Shown here: piece after piece, positions 18,411-28,800 of the stretch
Numbering within the stretch: position 1 is the stretch's first letter
Layout: each line of letters opens with the position of its first letter
NCBI GenBank assembly: GCA_963804045.1
Contig: CAWDOR010000027.1
Location: 62,001-126,000 of the forward strand
Source: Rhodoblastus sp963804045
GTDB lineage: Bacteria > Pseudomonadota > Alphaproteobacteria > Rhizobiales > Beijerinckiaceae
Direction of reading: 5' to 3'
Length of the DNA: 64,000 nucleotides
The notes under the pieces: generated by a model
The model's input: only the letters and a program-made list of their open reading frames with translations
What the model was told of the DNA's origin: nothing
The model's database searches: none
Program-made: the position numbers and the translations under genes

Positions 18411-19377
18411 ATGGCCGTTTACACCGATGTCACCGACGAGGCGCTTTACGCCTTTCTCGCGGCCTACGATCTCGGCGACCTCCTGTCCTTCAAGGGCATA
18501 GCCGAAGGCGTGGAAAACTCCAATTTCCTGCTGCATTGCGCCAGCGGCTATTACATCCTCACCCTCTACGAAAAGAGGGTGAACCCGGACGACCTGCCGT
18601 TTTTCATCGGCCTGATGGAGCATCTGGCCGCCAAGGGCCTGTCCTGCCCGCTGCCGGTCAAACGCCGCGACGGCCAGGCGCTGGGGACGCTGGCCGGCAA
18701 GCCCGCCGCGCTCGTCACCTTTCTCGAGGGCGTCTCGACGCGCAAGCCCAGCGCCGCCCATTGCTTCGAAACCGGCCGCGCCCTGGCGCAATTGCATCTG
18801 GCCGGCGAAGGTTTTGGGCCGCGCCGCGAAAACGGCCTGACGCTGGCCCATTGGCCCGCCCTGTTCGAGGCCTCGCGCGCCGGCGCCGACGCGGTCGCGC
18901 CGGGACTGGCGGAGGAAATCGCGCGCGAACTGGCCGATCTCGCGCGTCTCTGGCCGCAAGACCTGCCGCGGGGCGTGATCCACGCCGATCTCTTCCCCGA
19001 CAATGTCTTTTTCATCGGCGAGAAACTGTCGGGGCTGATCGACTTTTATTTCGCCTGCAACGATTCGCTGGCCTACGATCTGGCGATCTGCCTCAACGCC
19101 TGGTGTTTCGAGCCGGATTTCGCCTTCAACGCCACCAAGGGCCGGGCGCTGCTGCAAGGCTATCGCAGCCTGCGCCCGCTCGACGGCGCGGAGGTCGCGG
19201 CCTTGCCGGCGCTGGCGCGCGGCGCCGCCATGCGCTTCCTGCTCACAAGGCTCTACGACTGGCTCAATGTGCCGCCCGGCGCCCTGGTGCGCCCCGAAGA
19301 ATCCGCTGGAATATCTGGCCAAACTGCGCTTCCACCGCACCATCGGCGCCGCCGGCGAATATGGGTGGAGCGCGTGA
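18411..19377 (+). CDS. thrB: Homoserine kinase (ThrB2 type), frameshifted near the C-terminus
   Basis: Converts homoserine to O-phosphohomoserine in threonine synthesis. It is the aminoglycoside-phosphotransferase-fold type: GVENSNFLLHCASGYYILTL near residue 30 binds ATP, GVIHADLFPDNVFF is the catalytic loop and LSGLIDFYFACND the metal loop. After residue 297 the frame slips at a CCCC run (19292-19295). Dropping one C restores the standard ending PKNPLEYLAKLRFHRTIGAA followed by GEYGWSA and a TGA. Without that correction the frame runs into rnhA and mimics a fusion. A sequencing error is the simplest explanation. Confidence 0.85.
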
Positions 19378-19814
19378 CCCAAAAGCGTGTCGCCATCTGG
19401 ACCGATGGCGCCTGTTCCGGCAATCCCGGCCCCGGCGGCTGGGGGGCGATCCTCACCTTCAATGGCGTGGAAAAGGAGCTTTGCGGCGGCGAGACCGCCA
19501 CCACCAACAATCGCATGGAGCTGCTCGCCGCCATTTCGGCGCTGGAGGCGCTGACCCGGCCCTGCGCCATAGATCTGCACACGGATTCGCAATATGTGCG
19601 CCAGGGCGTCACCGCCTGGATGCACAATTGGAAGCGCAATGGCTGGCGCACCGCCGACAGGAAGCCGGTGAAAAACGACGATCTGTGGAAGCGGCTGGAC
19701 GAGGCCAGCGCGCGCCACGAGGTCGCCTGGCACTGGGTCAAGGGCCATGCCGGCGATCCCATGAACGAGCGCGCCGACGCTTTGGCGCGCAGGGGCATGG
19801 CGCCGTTTAAATAG
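19374..19814 (+). CDS. rnhA: Ribonuclease HI
   Basis: A 146-residue enzyme cleaving the RNA strand of RNA:DNA hybrids. It starts at GTG overlapping the thrB stop (GTGA), with GGTGGAG upstream. Catalytic acidic residues appear in AIWTDGACSGNPGPGGWGAI (Asp), TTNNRMELLAAISAL (Glu), DLHTDSQYV (Asp) and KGHAGDPMNERADALAR (His and Asp). Length matches the family. The thrB-rnhA pair is usual in Hyphomicrobiales. Confidence 0.92.
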   Translation: MTQKRVAIWTDGACSGNPGPGGWGAILTFNGVEKELCGGETATTNNRMELLAAISALEALTRPCAIDLHTDSQYVRQGVTAWMHNWKRNGWRTADRKPVKNDDLWKRLDEASARHEVAWHWVKGHAGDPMNERADALARRGMAPFK

Positions 19815-19926
19815 CGCCGCGCCCCGGAAAAGCCCGATTTTTAAGTTTCTTGCTAGGCGACCGCCCCATAAGCTATGAAAATGCCGTTTCGCGCCCGGCG
19901 CGAAAAAGTCCAGAGACGGAACACCC

Positions 19927-20370
19927 ATGACCTCGCTGAATTTCGCCCCGTTGCGCCTGCTCGCTTTCGCCGTTTTCGGCCTGGTCCTGCTGGGCGCAGC
20001 CCCGGCGGCGCGGGCGCAGAGCTGCAACGAGGATCTCGGCAAACTGGGCGAACAGCGCAACGCCGAGATCAAGAAGCTCAACGACATCTCCAAGTCGCAT
20101 GGCGGCAAGCTCGACCCGATCGCCGCCTGCCCGGTGCTGCAGAAGCTGAAATCGGTGGAGGCGTCGATGTCGGCCTATATGGTCAAGAACAAGGACTGGT
20201 GCAATCTGCCCGAGGAGCTGGTCAATAATTTCCACAACGCCAGCGGCCGCACCGCCACCATGGCCGGCCAGGCCTGCGCGCTGGCGGTCAAGGCCAAGCA
20301 GATGCAGCAGCAGGGCGGCATGGCCGGCCCGGCCATGCCGGCGGTGAAATTGCCCGCCGGTCCCCTTTGA
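19927..20370 (+). CDS. Secreted alpha-helical hypothetical protein
   Basis: A 147-residue protein with a signal peptide (LRLLAFAVFGLVLLGAAPAA, cleavage near ARAQ). The mature part has four cysteines (SCNEDLG, AACPVLQ, DWCNLPEE, GQACALAV), a helical KKLNDISKSHGGKLDP segment and a Gln/Met/Ala-rich tail. No family was recognised. Paired cysteines suggest a periplasmic disulfide-bonded protein. It is preceded by GAGACGGAACACCC and followed 50 bases later by ubiA in the same direction. Confidence 0.7.
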   Translation: MTSLNFAPLRLLAFAVFGLVLLGAAPAARAQSCNEDLGKLGEQRNAEIKKLNDISKSHGGKLDPIAACPVLQKLKSVEASMSAYMVKNKDWCNLPEELVNNFHNASGRTATMAGQACALAVKAKQMQQQGGMAGPAMPAVKLPAGPL

Positions 20371-20419
20371 GCCTGGCTTTGAGCATCCCTGTGAGCATCC
20401 CTTCGGGCCTGCCGCGCCC

Positions 20420-21349
20420 ATGACCGGCGCCGTCCTCCTGCCCGATTCCAGCGGAAGCGGTTTCTGGAGCCGCCTGCCCGCCGCCTGGCTGCCCTATGTG
20501 CAGCTTGCCCGGCTCGACCGCCCCGCCGGCTGGCAATTGCTGCTCGCCCCCTGCCTGTCGGGCGCCGAACTCGCCGCGATCCGCCATGGCGAGGCCCCGC
20601 ATTTCGGCCTTCTGATCCTTTTTACCCTGGGCGCCATCGCCATGCGCGGCGCCGGCTCGACCTTCAACGATCTTGTCGACCGCGACATTGACGCCAAGGT
20701 CGAGCGCACCCGCGGCCGCCCCCTGCCCTCCGGCCGGGTGTCGGTTTGGGGCGCGAGCCTGTTTCTCGCGGCGCAATGTCTGGTCGGCCTTGGCGTGCTG
20801 CTGGCCTTGAGTCCTTTCGCCATCCTGGTCGGTCTGGCCGCGCTGATCCCGGTCGCCATCTATCCCTTCATGAAGCGCGTCACCTCCTGGCCGCAGGCGG
20901 TGCTCGGCCTGGCCTTCTCCTGGGGCGCGCTGATCGGCTGGGCCGCCGTGGCGGGACGCATCGAGGCGCCCTCCCTGTGGCTCTACGCCGGCTGCATCCT
21001 CTGGACCATCGGCTATGACACGATTTACGCCGTCCAGGACCGCAAGGACGACGTCTCCGCCGGCGTGCGCTCGACGGCGCTGCTGTTTGGCGACCATCTG
21101 GCGCTGGCGGTGGCCGGACTCTATTGCGGCGCTGTGATCTTGAGCGAAGTGGCGCTGGTCGCGGCCGGCGCCGGCCTTGTCGGGCAATTGGGCCTGCTGG
21201 CTTTCGCCCTGCATCTGCTCTGGCAATTGCGCCGGCTGGGAAACGCCGACGAGAAGCTGGCGCTCAAATTGTTCCGCTCCAACGGCCTCGCCGGCTTTCT
21301 GCTGGCCGCCGGGCTGTTGGCCGAGACGATGCTGTCCAGCCTGCCTTGA
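20420..21349 (+). CDS. ubiA: 4-hydroxybenzoate polyprenyltransferase
   Basis: A 309-residue membrane enzyme that joins a polyprenyl chain to 4-hydroxybenzoate in ubiquinone synthesis. Two Asp-rich Mg-diphosphate motifs are visible: NDLVDRDIDAKVERTRGRPL near residue 80 and DTIYAVQDRKDD near residue 200. The N-terminal RLDRPAGWQLLLAPCL also fits. About eight or nine transmembrane helices. Length is normal. Confidence 0.93.
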   Translation: MTGAVLLPDSSGSGFWSRLPAAWLPYVQLARLDRPAGWQLLLAPCLSGAELAAIRHGEAPHFGLLILFTLGAIAMRGAGSTFNDLVDRDIDAKVERTRGRPLPSGRVSVWGASLFLAAQCLVGLGVLLALSPFAILVGLAALIPVAIYPFMKRVTSWPQAVLGLAFSWGALIGWAAVAGRIEAPSLWLYAGCILWTIGYDTIYAVQDRKDDVSAGVRSTALLFGDHLALAVAGLYCGAVILSEVALVAAGAGLVGQLGLLAFALHLLWQLRRLGNADEKLALKLFRSNGLAGFLLAAGLLAETMLSSLP

Positions 21350-21353
21350 GCGG

Positions 21354-21875
21354 TCACTCGTAGCAGATGATCTCGCGCTCGTCGCTGTGGACGGCGTAGA
21401 CCCGGCCCTTGGGCCCGCCCTTGCGGCGCGCCGAGATGCGCGAGCGGCGGTTTTTCAGCGGCCAGGCGCGGCGGCGCGGCTGGGGCGCGCCGAGCACCAG
21501 GGCGCCCAGGCGACCGTCCAGCGCGACAAAACCCTCGTCGCAGCCCTGGGCGAGGCGCGGCAGGTGGAAATATTTGGCCCAGCCGCGCCATTCGCGGGCG
21601 ACATCCTCGGCGTCGGGCGATTCCGCCAGGGTCACGCTCAGGTCGGGATCGGCGTGATCCAGCGCCACGCGATAGAAAGTTCCACGCGCGCCTTCGACCA
21701 CCGCTAGCGACACGCCGCGAAAGCTGCGCACCGGCAAAGCCAGTTTCATGCGCACGCCGCCCAGGCTGCGGTCGATGGCGACCGTGTCGGCCCCCAGAAG
21801 AATTTGGCGCTGGCCGCCGTCGGCGCGCGGGTCGGCGGCGACCATGCGGGCGGAAGTGGAGGCGAGGAAGGACAT
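21354..21875 (-). CDS. Conserved hypothetical protein (DUF6101-like)
   Basis: A 173-residue protein, probably cytosolic, with an N-terminal sequence MSFLASTSARMVAADPRADG. Its central region has VAIDRSLGGVRMKLALPVRS and FRGVSLAVV, and its C-terminus is a basic RRRAWPLKNRRSRISARRKG segment ending in REIICYE. The pattern resembles an uncharacterised family found in Hyphomicrobiales (DUF6101), an assignment from memory that a profile search should confirm. The ATG with CGGAG upstream was preferred over an earlier Met. It converges on ubiA, stops four bases apart. Confidence 0.65.
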   Translation of the reverse strand: MSFLASTSARMVAADPRADGGQRQILLGADTVAIDRSLGGVRMKLALPVRSFRGVSLAVVEGARGTFYRVALDHADPDLSVTLAESPDAEDVAREWRGWAKYFHLPRLAQGCDEGFVALDGRLGALVLGAPQPRRRAWPLKNRRSRISARRKGGPKGRVYAVHSDEREIICYE

Positions 21876-22059
21876 GACGGGCTCCGAGGCGTTTTTCGGT
21901 TCTGCCTCACCCTGCCCGCCGACCTCCTCGCCCCCGCTGAAAAAAATAGCGCGCATTTTAGCGAAATGCGGCGCATGCGCGCCACGGCGAAGGCCCGGCA
22001 AAAAAAATGCGGAAAATTGTCGGCAATTCCGCAACAAGGCCGAAATCTCTTGCGCCGGC

Positions 22060-22920
22060 ATGACCTCGCGCCTACAGGGGAACATCCACCCAGAGACGAA
22101 CCGAACCTTGGCCAGCCCCCTCGATCCCGCCGCTCTGGCGCCGCGCGTCGAAAAAATCCTCCGCGAAGCCGGCGGGATCGCGCTGGACTATTTCCGTCAT
22201 GGCGAGACCACCCGCGCCGAGATTCGCCACAAGGGCGGCGGCTCGCCGGTCACCGAGGCCGATCTCGCCATCGACCGTTTTCTGGGCGAAAAACTCCCCG
22301 CCCTGGCGCCGGGCCTCGGCTGGCTGTCGGAGGAGACCGCCGATTCTCCCGACAGGCTGGCGCGCGAATCGCTATTCATCGTCGATCCCATCGACGGCAC
22401 CCGGGGCTTCGCCGCCGGCGACCCCTGTTTCGCCATTTGCGCGGCCGTGGTGACCCATGGGCGCCCCGTGCTCGGCGTGATTTACGCCCCGGCGCTCGAT
22501 GAGACTTTCGTTGCAACGCTGGGCGGCGGCGCCGCCCGCAATGGTGAGCCCATCCGGGTCTCGGAGCGCGCCGAACTCGCCGGCGCCTCGCTGGCCGCGC
22601 CGGAAAAACTCGCCGCCGATCTCAGGCTTTCCGGGCTGAAATTCGTGTTGAAGCCGCGTCTGCCGTCGCTGGCCATGCGGCTGCTGCGCGTCGCCGAGGG
22701 CGGCTTCGATCTCGCTTTGGCGCGCAAGAACTCCTGCGACTGGGATATTGCCGCCGCCGATCTGATCCTGCATGAAGCCGGGGGCGTTCTCAGCGATTTC
22801 GACGGGAGGACGCCGGTCTATAATGGCGCCGACCCTGTTCATCCCGCTCTGGCCGCCGGTCCGCCCGGCCTGCAGCGCGCGTTGATCGCGATCGCGCGGG
22901 GAGAAAAACGTCCGGTTTAA
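22060..22920 (+). CDS. cysQ: 3'(2'),5'-bisphosphate nucleotidase / inositol monophosphatase family (CysQ-like)
   Basis: A Mg-dependent phosphatase of about 286 residues, likely removing the 3'-phosphate of PAP formed in sulfate assimilation. Metal-binding motifs are LGWLSEETADSPDRLA, FIVDPIDGTRGFAAGDPCFA and, C-terminal, SCDWDIAAADLILHEAGG. The start is uncertain: ATG at MTSRLQG or an in-frame TTG 16 codons later (22108), which begins LASPLDPAALAPRVEK and fits family length slightly better. A DUF4170 gene follows immediately. Other inositol-phosphatase roles cannot be excluded. Confidence 0.85.
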   Translation: MTSRLQGNIHPETNRTLASPLDPAALAPRVEKILREAGGIALDYFRHGETTRAEIRHKGGGSPVTEADLAIDRFLGEKLPALAPGLGWLSEETADSPDRLARESLFIVDPIDGTRGFAAGDPCFAICAAVVTHGRPVLGVIYAPALDETFVATLGGGAARNGEPIRVSERAELAGASLAAPEKLAADLRLSGLKFVLKPRLPSLAMRLLRVAEGGFDLALARKNSCDWDIAAADLILHEAGGVLSDFDGRTPVYNGADPVHPALAAGPPGLQRALIAIARGEKRPV

Positions 22921-22946
22921 ACCGATCTGGAATGGAAGGACACCGC

Positions 22947-23183
22947 ATGTCTCATGAAGTCGAACCCAAGCAGCTGCTGCATCTGGTCTTCGGCGGCGAA
23001 TTGAAGGATATCGCCACCACCGATTTCAAGGATCTGAGCAAGCTCGACCTGGTCGGCATGTATCCGGATTTCGCCAGCGCCAAAGTGGCCTGGAAGTCCA
23101 AGGCGCAATCGACCGTGGACAATGCGCAGATGCGCTATTTCATCGTCCACCTGCATCGCGTGCTCGATCCGTCGGAGAGCTGA
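22947..23183 (+). CDS. DUF4170 family protein
   Basis: A 78-residue acidic protein (MSHEVEPKQLLHLVFGGELK) with the family features DFKDLSKLDLVGMYPDFASA and QMRYFIVHLHRVLDP. DUF4170 members are small and uncharacterised, widespread in Hyphomicrobiales, and commonly found beside cysQ and waaA-type genes as here. GGAAGGA lies upstream of the ATG; the longer frame adding MEGHR is less likely. Confidence 0.8.
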   Translation: MSHEVEPKQLLHLVFGGELKDIATTDFKDLSKLDLVGMYPDFASAKVAWKSKAQSTVDNAQMRYFIVHLHRVLDPSES

Positions 23184-23332
23184 CAAAAACTTTCGGATCT
23201 GAATAATTTTTCGCCATGACCGACGGTTAGGCGGCGCCAACGCGCTCGCCTTTCGTCGGCTTTTGCGCTATCAGAGCGCCTCGTTTGACGGCGCCAGCGC
23301 GCCAGAGCGCGAAAGAAGCGAGAATAACCCGA

Positions 23333-24619
23333 ATGGGAACCGAGGCTTTTCTGCCGGTCTATCGCGCCGCCGCCCGTGGGTTCACGCCATTCAGCGGCCT
23401 GTTCCTGTGGCGGCGGGCGCGAAAAGGCAAGGAAGATCCCAACAGGCTGAACGAGCGGCGCGGCCGGGCCGGATTCGACCGCCCCGAGGGCCGTCTCGCC
23501 TGGCTGCATGGCGCCAGCGTCGGCGAGGGCCTGGCCTTGCTGCCCTTGGTGGAGAAGCTGATCGCCCGGGGCTTCCAGGTGCTGGTGACCACGGGCACGG
23601 TGACTTCGGCGCGGATTCTGGCGCAGCGCCTGCCCTCGGGCGCCTTTCATCAATTCGCCGCGCTCGACGCCCCGCGCTTTGTCGAACGCTTTCTCGACCA
23701 TTGGCGGCCCGACCTGTTCCTGCTGGCGGAATTGGAGATCTGGCCGAACATGCTCTGCGCCGTCCATGCGCGCAAAATTCCCATCGCCCTGGTCAATGCG
23801 CGCATGTCGCCGCGCTCCTTCGCCCGCTGGGGCCACGCCGCCGGCTTCATCGCCGCCCTGCTCGGCCGCATCGACATCTGCCTGGCGCAGAGCGAGGACG
23901 ACGCCGAGCGGCTGCTGCAACTGGGCGCGCCGCGCGTCCACGCCACCGGCAATCTCAAATATGACGTCGAGGCGCCGCCGGCCGATCCCGCTCGGCTGGA
24001 GGCGCTGGCGCGACAGATCGGCCCCCGCCCGATCTGGATCGCCGCCTCGACCCACGCCGGCGAGGAGGCGCTGGCGCTGCTCGCCCACAAGGCGCTGCTC
24101 AAGCAATATCCCGGCCTGCTCACCATCATCGTGCCGCGCCACGCCCATCGCGGCGACGAGATCGCCAATCTGGCGCGCGGCGCCGGACTGAACGCGGCGC
24201 AACGCGGCAAGGATGAGCCGGTCACGCGCGACACGCAGGTCTATATTGGCGACACCATGGGCGAAATGGGCCTGTTCTTCCGGCTCTCCAGCGTGATTTT
24301 CATGGGCAAGTCGCTGGCCGGCGCCGGCGGCCAGAACCCGATCGAGCCCGGCAAGCTCGGCTCGGCCATTCTCCACGGCCCGCATGTCGGCAATTTCGTC
24401 GATGTCTATGCAGCGCTCGACGCCTGCGGCGGCGCGCTGCAAGTCGCCGACGCCGAGGCGCTGGCGCGGACGCTGGCCGCGCTGTTCAGCGATCCCGCCC
24501 TGCTGCGCCGCACGGCGAAAGCCTCGCGCGCCTGCGTCGCCGAACTGGGCGGCGCCTCGGACCGGGTGATGCGGGCGCTGGAGCCCTATGTCGCGACCAT
24601 GCTGGTCTGCGGCCAGTAA
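23333..24619 (+). CDS. waaA: 3-deoxy-D-manno-octulosonic acid (Kdo) transferase
   Basis: A 428-residue inner-membrane-associated glycosyltransferase adding Kdo to lipid IVA. The N-terminal domain carries LAWLHGASVGEGLALLPLVE with the expected Glu. The domain linker has LLAELEIWPNML and the C-terminal nucleotide-sugar domain has ASTHAGEEALAL, VYIGDTMGEMGLFFRLSSV and GAGGQNPIEPGKLGSAILHG. The ATG at MGTEAFLP was taken; an in-frame TTG 16 codons earlier is unlikely. lpxK follows 70 bases later, the usual order. Confidence 0.93.
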   Translation: MGTEAFLPVYRAAARGFTPFSGLFLWRRARKGKEDPNRLNERRGRAGFDRPEGRLAWLHGASVGEGLALLPLVEKLIARGFQVLVTTGTVTSARILAQRLPSGAFHQFAALDAPRFVERFLDHWRPDLFLLAELEIWPNMLCAVHARKIPIALVNARMSPRSFARWGHAAGFIAALLGRIDICLAQSEDDAERLLQLGAPRVHATGNLKYDVEAPPADPARLEALARQIGPRPIWIAASTHAGEEALALLAHKALLKQYPGLLTIIVPRHAHRGDEIANLARGAGLNAAQRGKDEPVTRDTQVYIGDTMGEMGLFFRLSSVIFMGKSLAGAGGQNPIEPGKLGSAILHGPHVGNFVDVYAALDACGGALQVADAEALARTLAALFSDPALLRRTAKASRACVAELGGASDRVMRALEPYVATMLVCGQ

Positions 24620-24688
24620 TTTTTCCGCGCTCTCTGGCCATGCGCCCGCCACCGGTTTAAGCTTCCGCCTCAACACGGCGAGGAAGCC

Positions 24689-25744
24689 ATGCGCGCGCCA
24701 AATTTCTGGTGGACGGTCCAACCCTCCTGGCTCGAACGTCTGATCCGGGGCGCGCTCAACCCCCTGGCCGCCGTTTATGGCCGGCTGTCGGTGCGGCGCA
24801 TGGCGCGCGGCGGCGCCAGGGTCAATGCGCCGGTGATCTGCATCGGCAATTATGTCGCCGGCGGCGCCGGCAAGACCCCCACCGCGCTCTCCGTCGCCCG
24901 CTGGCTGAAACGCGCCGGCGAGACCCCGGCTTTTCTCACGCGCGGTTATGGCGGGGCTCTGTCCGCCGATGGCGGCGCCCATCTGGTCGACCGCCGCCGC
25001 CATGGCGCCGCCGAGACCGGCGACGAGCCATTGCTGCTGGCCCGCGTCGCCAATACCGTGGTGGCGCGCGACCGGCCGAGCGGCGCGCTGCTGGCGCTGG
25101 CCGGCGGCGCCAGCCTGATCGTCATGGACGACGGCTTGCAAAACCCCAGCCTTTCCCGCGATTTCACCCTGGCCGTGGTCGATGGCGGCGTCGGCTTCGG
25201 CAATGGCCTGCTGATCCCCGCCGGCCCGTTGCGCGCGCCGCTGCCGGCGCAATTGGCGCGCACCGACGCCGGGCTGGTGATCGGCGAGGGCGAGGCCGGG
25301 CAAAGGGCCGAGGCGATCCTGCGCGAGGCCGGCAAGCCGGTGTTTCACGGCCGTCTCGCCCCGGACGCCCACGCGGCGCTGAAAATGCTCGGGGCGCGGG
25401 TGGTGGCCTTCGCCGGCATAGGCCGGCCCGGCAAATTCTTCGAATCGCTGGAGGCCTGCGGCGCGAAGATCGTCGCCCGCTACGCCTTTGGCGACCATCA
25501 TCCCTACCGGGCGACGGAGGTCGCCGCCATGCAGCGCCAGGCCTCGGCGCTCGACGCGCTGCTGGTGACAACCGAAAAGGACATGGTCAAGATCGCGCCG
25601 CTGCTGCCCAGCCTGTGGCAGAACCTGCCGCAGCCCGAGGCGCTGCCGGTGACCCTGGTGGTCGATGAGGCGGAGGCGCTGCAAAAGCTGCTGTTCGAGG
25701 CCGTGGCGGCGGCCAGGGGCGGCGGCGCCGCGCGGCGCGTCTGA
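24689..25744 (+). CDS. lpxK: Tetraacyldisaccharide 4'-kinase
   Basis: A 351-residue kinase that phosphorylates the lipid A precursor at the 4' position. It has an N-terminal membrane-associating segment (LERLIRGALNPLAAVYGRLS), the Walker A loop NYVAGGAGKTPTALSVARWL, the conserved VMDDGLQNPSL and the C-terminal LLVTTEKDMVKI. Length and motif order match the family. Forms a lipid A/Kdo block with waaA. Confidence 0.93.
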   Translation: MRAPNFWWTVQPSWLERLIRGALNPLAAVYGRLSVRRMARGGARVNAPVICIGNYVAGGAGKTPTALSVARWLKRAGETPAFLTRGYGGALSADGGAHLVDRRRHGAAETGDEPLLLARVANTVVARDRPSGALLALAGGASLIVMDDGLQNPSLSRDFTLAVVDGGVGFGNGLLIPAGPLRAPLPAQLARTDAGLVIGEGEAGQRAEAILREAGKPVFHGRLAPDAHAALKMLGARVVAFAGIGRPGKFFESLEACGAKIVARYAFGDHHPYRATEVAAMQRQASALDALLVTTEKDMVKIAPLLPSLWQNLPQPEALPVTLVVDEAEALQKLLFEAVAAARGGGAARRV

Positions 25745-25841
25745 AACCGCCTCGGCGGCGCTTTTCCCCAGGAATCTGGCGCAAACGCCTTGATTCCGCC
25801 GCGCGCATGCCGCCTTGTTCCCTATCGGAACAGCAAAAGCC

Positions 25842-28800
25842 ATGAAATTCGACAAGCTTCGCCTCACGGGCTTCAAAAGCTTCGTGGAGCCTACGGAATT
25901 CGCGATACAGCCGGGTCTGACCGGCGTGGTCGGGCCTAACGGCTGCGGCAAGTCGAATCTTGTCGAGGCCCTGCGCTGGGTCATGGGCGAAAATTCCTAC
26001 AAGCAGATGCGCGCCTCCGGCATGGATGACGTCATCTTCGCGGGCTCCGGCGGTCGCCCGGCGCGCAATCACGCCGAAGTCGGGCTGGTGCTCGACAACA
26101 GCGCCCGCACCGCGCCCGCCGCCTTCAACGATTCCGACATTATCGAAATCACCCGCCGCATCGAGCGCGAGGAAGGTTCGACCTACCGGCTCAATGGCCG
26201 CGAGGTGCGCGCCCGCGACGTGCAATTGCTGTTCGCCGACGCTTCATCCGGCGCCCGCTCGCCGGCTTTGGTGCGCCAGGGCCAGATCGGCGAGATCATT
26301 TCCGCCAAGCCCCAGGCCCGCCGCCGCATTCTCGAGGAGGCCGCCGGCATTGGCGGCTTGCATTCGCGCCGCCACGAGGCCGAGTTGCGCCTCAAGGGCG
26401 CCGAGGAAAATCTGGTTCGCCTCGAGGATGTGCTGACCCAGATCGGCGGCCAGGCCGATTTGCTGAAGCGCCAGGCGCGGCAGGCGGCGCGCTATCGCAC
26501 GCTGGCCGCCGAAATTCGCCGCCATGAGGCGCTGGTGGCGCTGATCGCGCTGCGCGGCGCGACAGCGGAGGCCGCCGAGAGCAAGGCCCGGCTCGAAGCC
26601 AATGTGCTCGATCTCGCGGAGACCACACGCATCCAGTCGGAAACCGCCCGCGCCCAGGGCATAGCCGCGCTGGAGGCGCCGAAAGCGCGCGAGGCGGAGT
26701 CCCAGGCCGGCGCCGCCCTGCAACGTTTGATTTTGGCGCGCGAGGCGCTGGAGGGCGAAGAAAAACGCGCCAACGCCCGCCGCATCGAGCTGGAGCGCCG
26801 CATCGCCCAGCTCTCCGCCGACCTGTCGCGCGAGGGCGCGCATTTCGACGACGCCGCCGCCGCCTTGCAGCGGCTGGAGGTCGAGGAGGACGAGCTCTCC
26901 GGCGCCGGCGAGGACGAGGCCGATCTCGCCGAACAGGCCCGGCTGACCTGCGAGGAGGCGGAGAGCCGGCTCAAACTGTCGGAAGCGGCGCTGGAGGCCG
27001 CGCAAAACGCCTTTTCCGGCGTCGAGGCGCAGCGCAATGCCCTCGCGGAAACTTTCAGGCGCGAGGAACAGGCGCTGGCGCGGTTCCAGGCCGAATGCGC
27101 CGTTCATGCCCGCGAGATCGAGGCCTTGCGCGCGCAGGCCGAGGGCGACGCCGAACTGGCCGAGGTTCTGGCCGAGGCCGAACGGCTGCTCGACGCCGCC
27201 GCCTTCGCCGAGGAGGAGGCGCTGGCCGCCGAGGAGACTTCTGGCGCTGGCCCGCGACCAGGAAAGCTTTTTGCGCGCGCCCCTGGCCGAGGCGGAGCGC
27301 AAGGCGCAAGCGCTGGAGACGGAGGCGCGGACCCTCAAAACTCTGTTGCGCGCCGAAACAGGCTCCTGGCCGGCGGCGATCGAGCAGATCGTCGTCGCCA
27401 AGGGATTCGAGGTCGCGCTCGGCGCCGCGCTGGGCGAGGATTTGCAGGCTTCGACCGATGACGAGGCCCCGGCCTTCTGGGCGCATAGTTTTGGCCTTGG
27501 CGATCCCGCCTTGCCCGAGGCCGCCGCGCCCTTGGCCGAAAAAGTCTCGGCGCCGCCGGCGCTGGCGCGCCGCCTCGCCCAGATCGGCCTGGTTTCCCGC
27601 CAGAATGGCCGGCTGCTGCAAGGCCAGCTCAAGCCGGGACAAAGACTGGTGTCGCCCGAGGGCGATCTGTGGCGCTGGGACGGTTTTGTCCGCACCGCCG
27701 AGGCGCCCTCCGCGGCCGCGCGCCGCTTGAGCGAGAGGAACCGGCTGGAGGATCTGGAAAAGGACGCCGAGGCCGCGCGCGAGGCGCTGTTTGCCCTGCG
27801 CGAGCAGATGGAGACGGCGGAATTCGCCGTCGCCGAGGCCGCCGAAGCCGACCGCCGCGCCCGCGACGCGGCGCGTCTGGCGCAAAAGGCGCTAAGCGAA
27901 TCCCGCGAGGCCGCCAGCGCCGCCGAAAGGCGCCAGGGCCAAGCGCTGTCGAAGCTCGCCAGCCTGGAAGACGCCCGGCGCCGCGCCGAGGAGCTGCGCG
28001 ACGAAGCCGCCGAACGGCTGGCCCAGGCCCAGGACGCGCTGGAAAATCTCGACGAGCCCGCGACGCTGCTTGGCGCCCGCGACGCCGCTCGCGCCGCCAA
28101 TGCGCTGGACCGCGCCGCCGCCGCCGAAGCGCGCGCCGCCCTCCAGGCCTTTGCCCGCGAGGGGGAAAACCGGCTGCGCCGCCGCGAGGCCATCGCCAAG
28201 GAGAAGAAATCCTGGGCCGACCGCAAGGCGCGCTCGCTGGCGCAGAAGGAGGAATTCGAATTCCGCCTGTCCGAGACCCAGGAAGAGATCGACCTGTTGG
28301 CCGAGGCGCCCGACGAATTCCTGCTGCAACGCCGCGGCCTGACGAGCAAGATCGAGGAGGCGGAACAGGCCTTGCGCGACGCCGCCGACGCCCGCGCGCT
28401 GGCCGAGACCGCGCTGGGCGAGGCCGACCGCGCCGCCCGCGCCGCGCTGGAGGCGATGAGCGCGGCGCGCGAGAGTCGCGCCCGGCTCGAGGCCCAGGCC
28501 GAGGCGGCCCAGGCGCGGCTGGCCTTCCTGACCCAAAGCGTGTTGCAGGAGCTGGAATGCGCGCCCCATGCGCTGCTGGAGCTGGCCGGCGTCGCGGAAG
28601 AGGCCGAAACGCCCGACATGGAGCTGGTGCAGGCCAAACTGGCGGCGCTGAAGGGCGACCGCGAGCGGCTCGGCGGCGTCAATCTGCGCGCCGAGGAGGA
28701 GCTGGCGGCGATTGAATCCGAGCAGCGGAAGCTCACCGCCGAACAGGCCGATCTCGCCGAGGCCATCCGCAAATTGCGCGCCGCCATCAATGCGCTGAAC

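Noticed and set aside
18411..19814. A single 467-codon frame joining homoserine kinase to ribonuclease HI
   Set aside because: The normal ThrB C-terminus and stop are present one base out of frame, followed by a GTG with a ribosome binding site for rnhA. It is a frameshift product, not a fusion protein.
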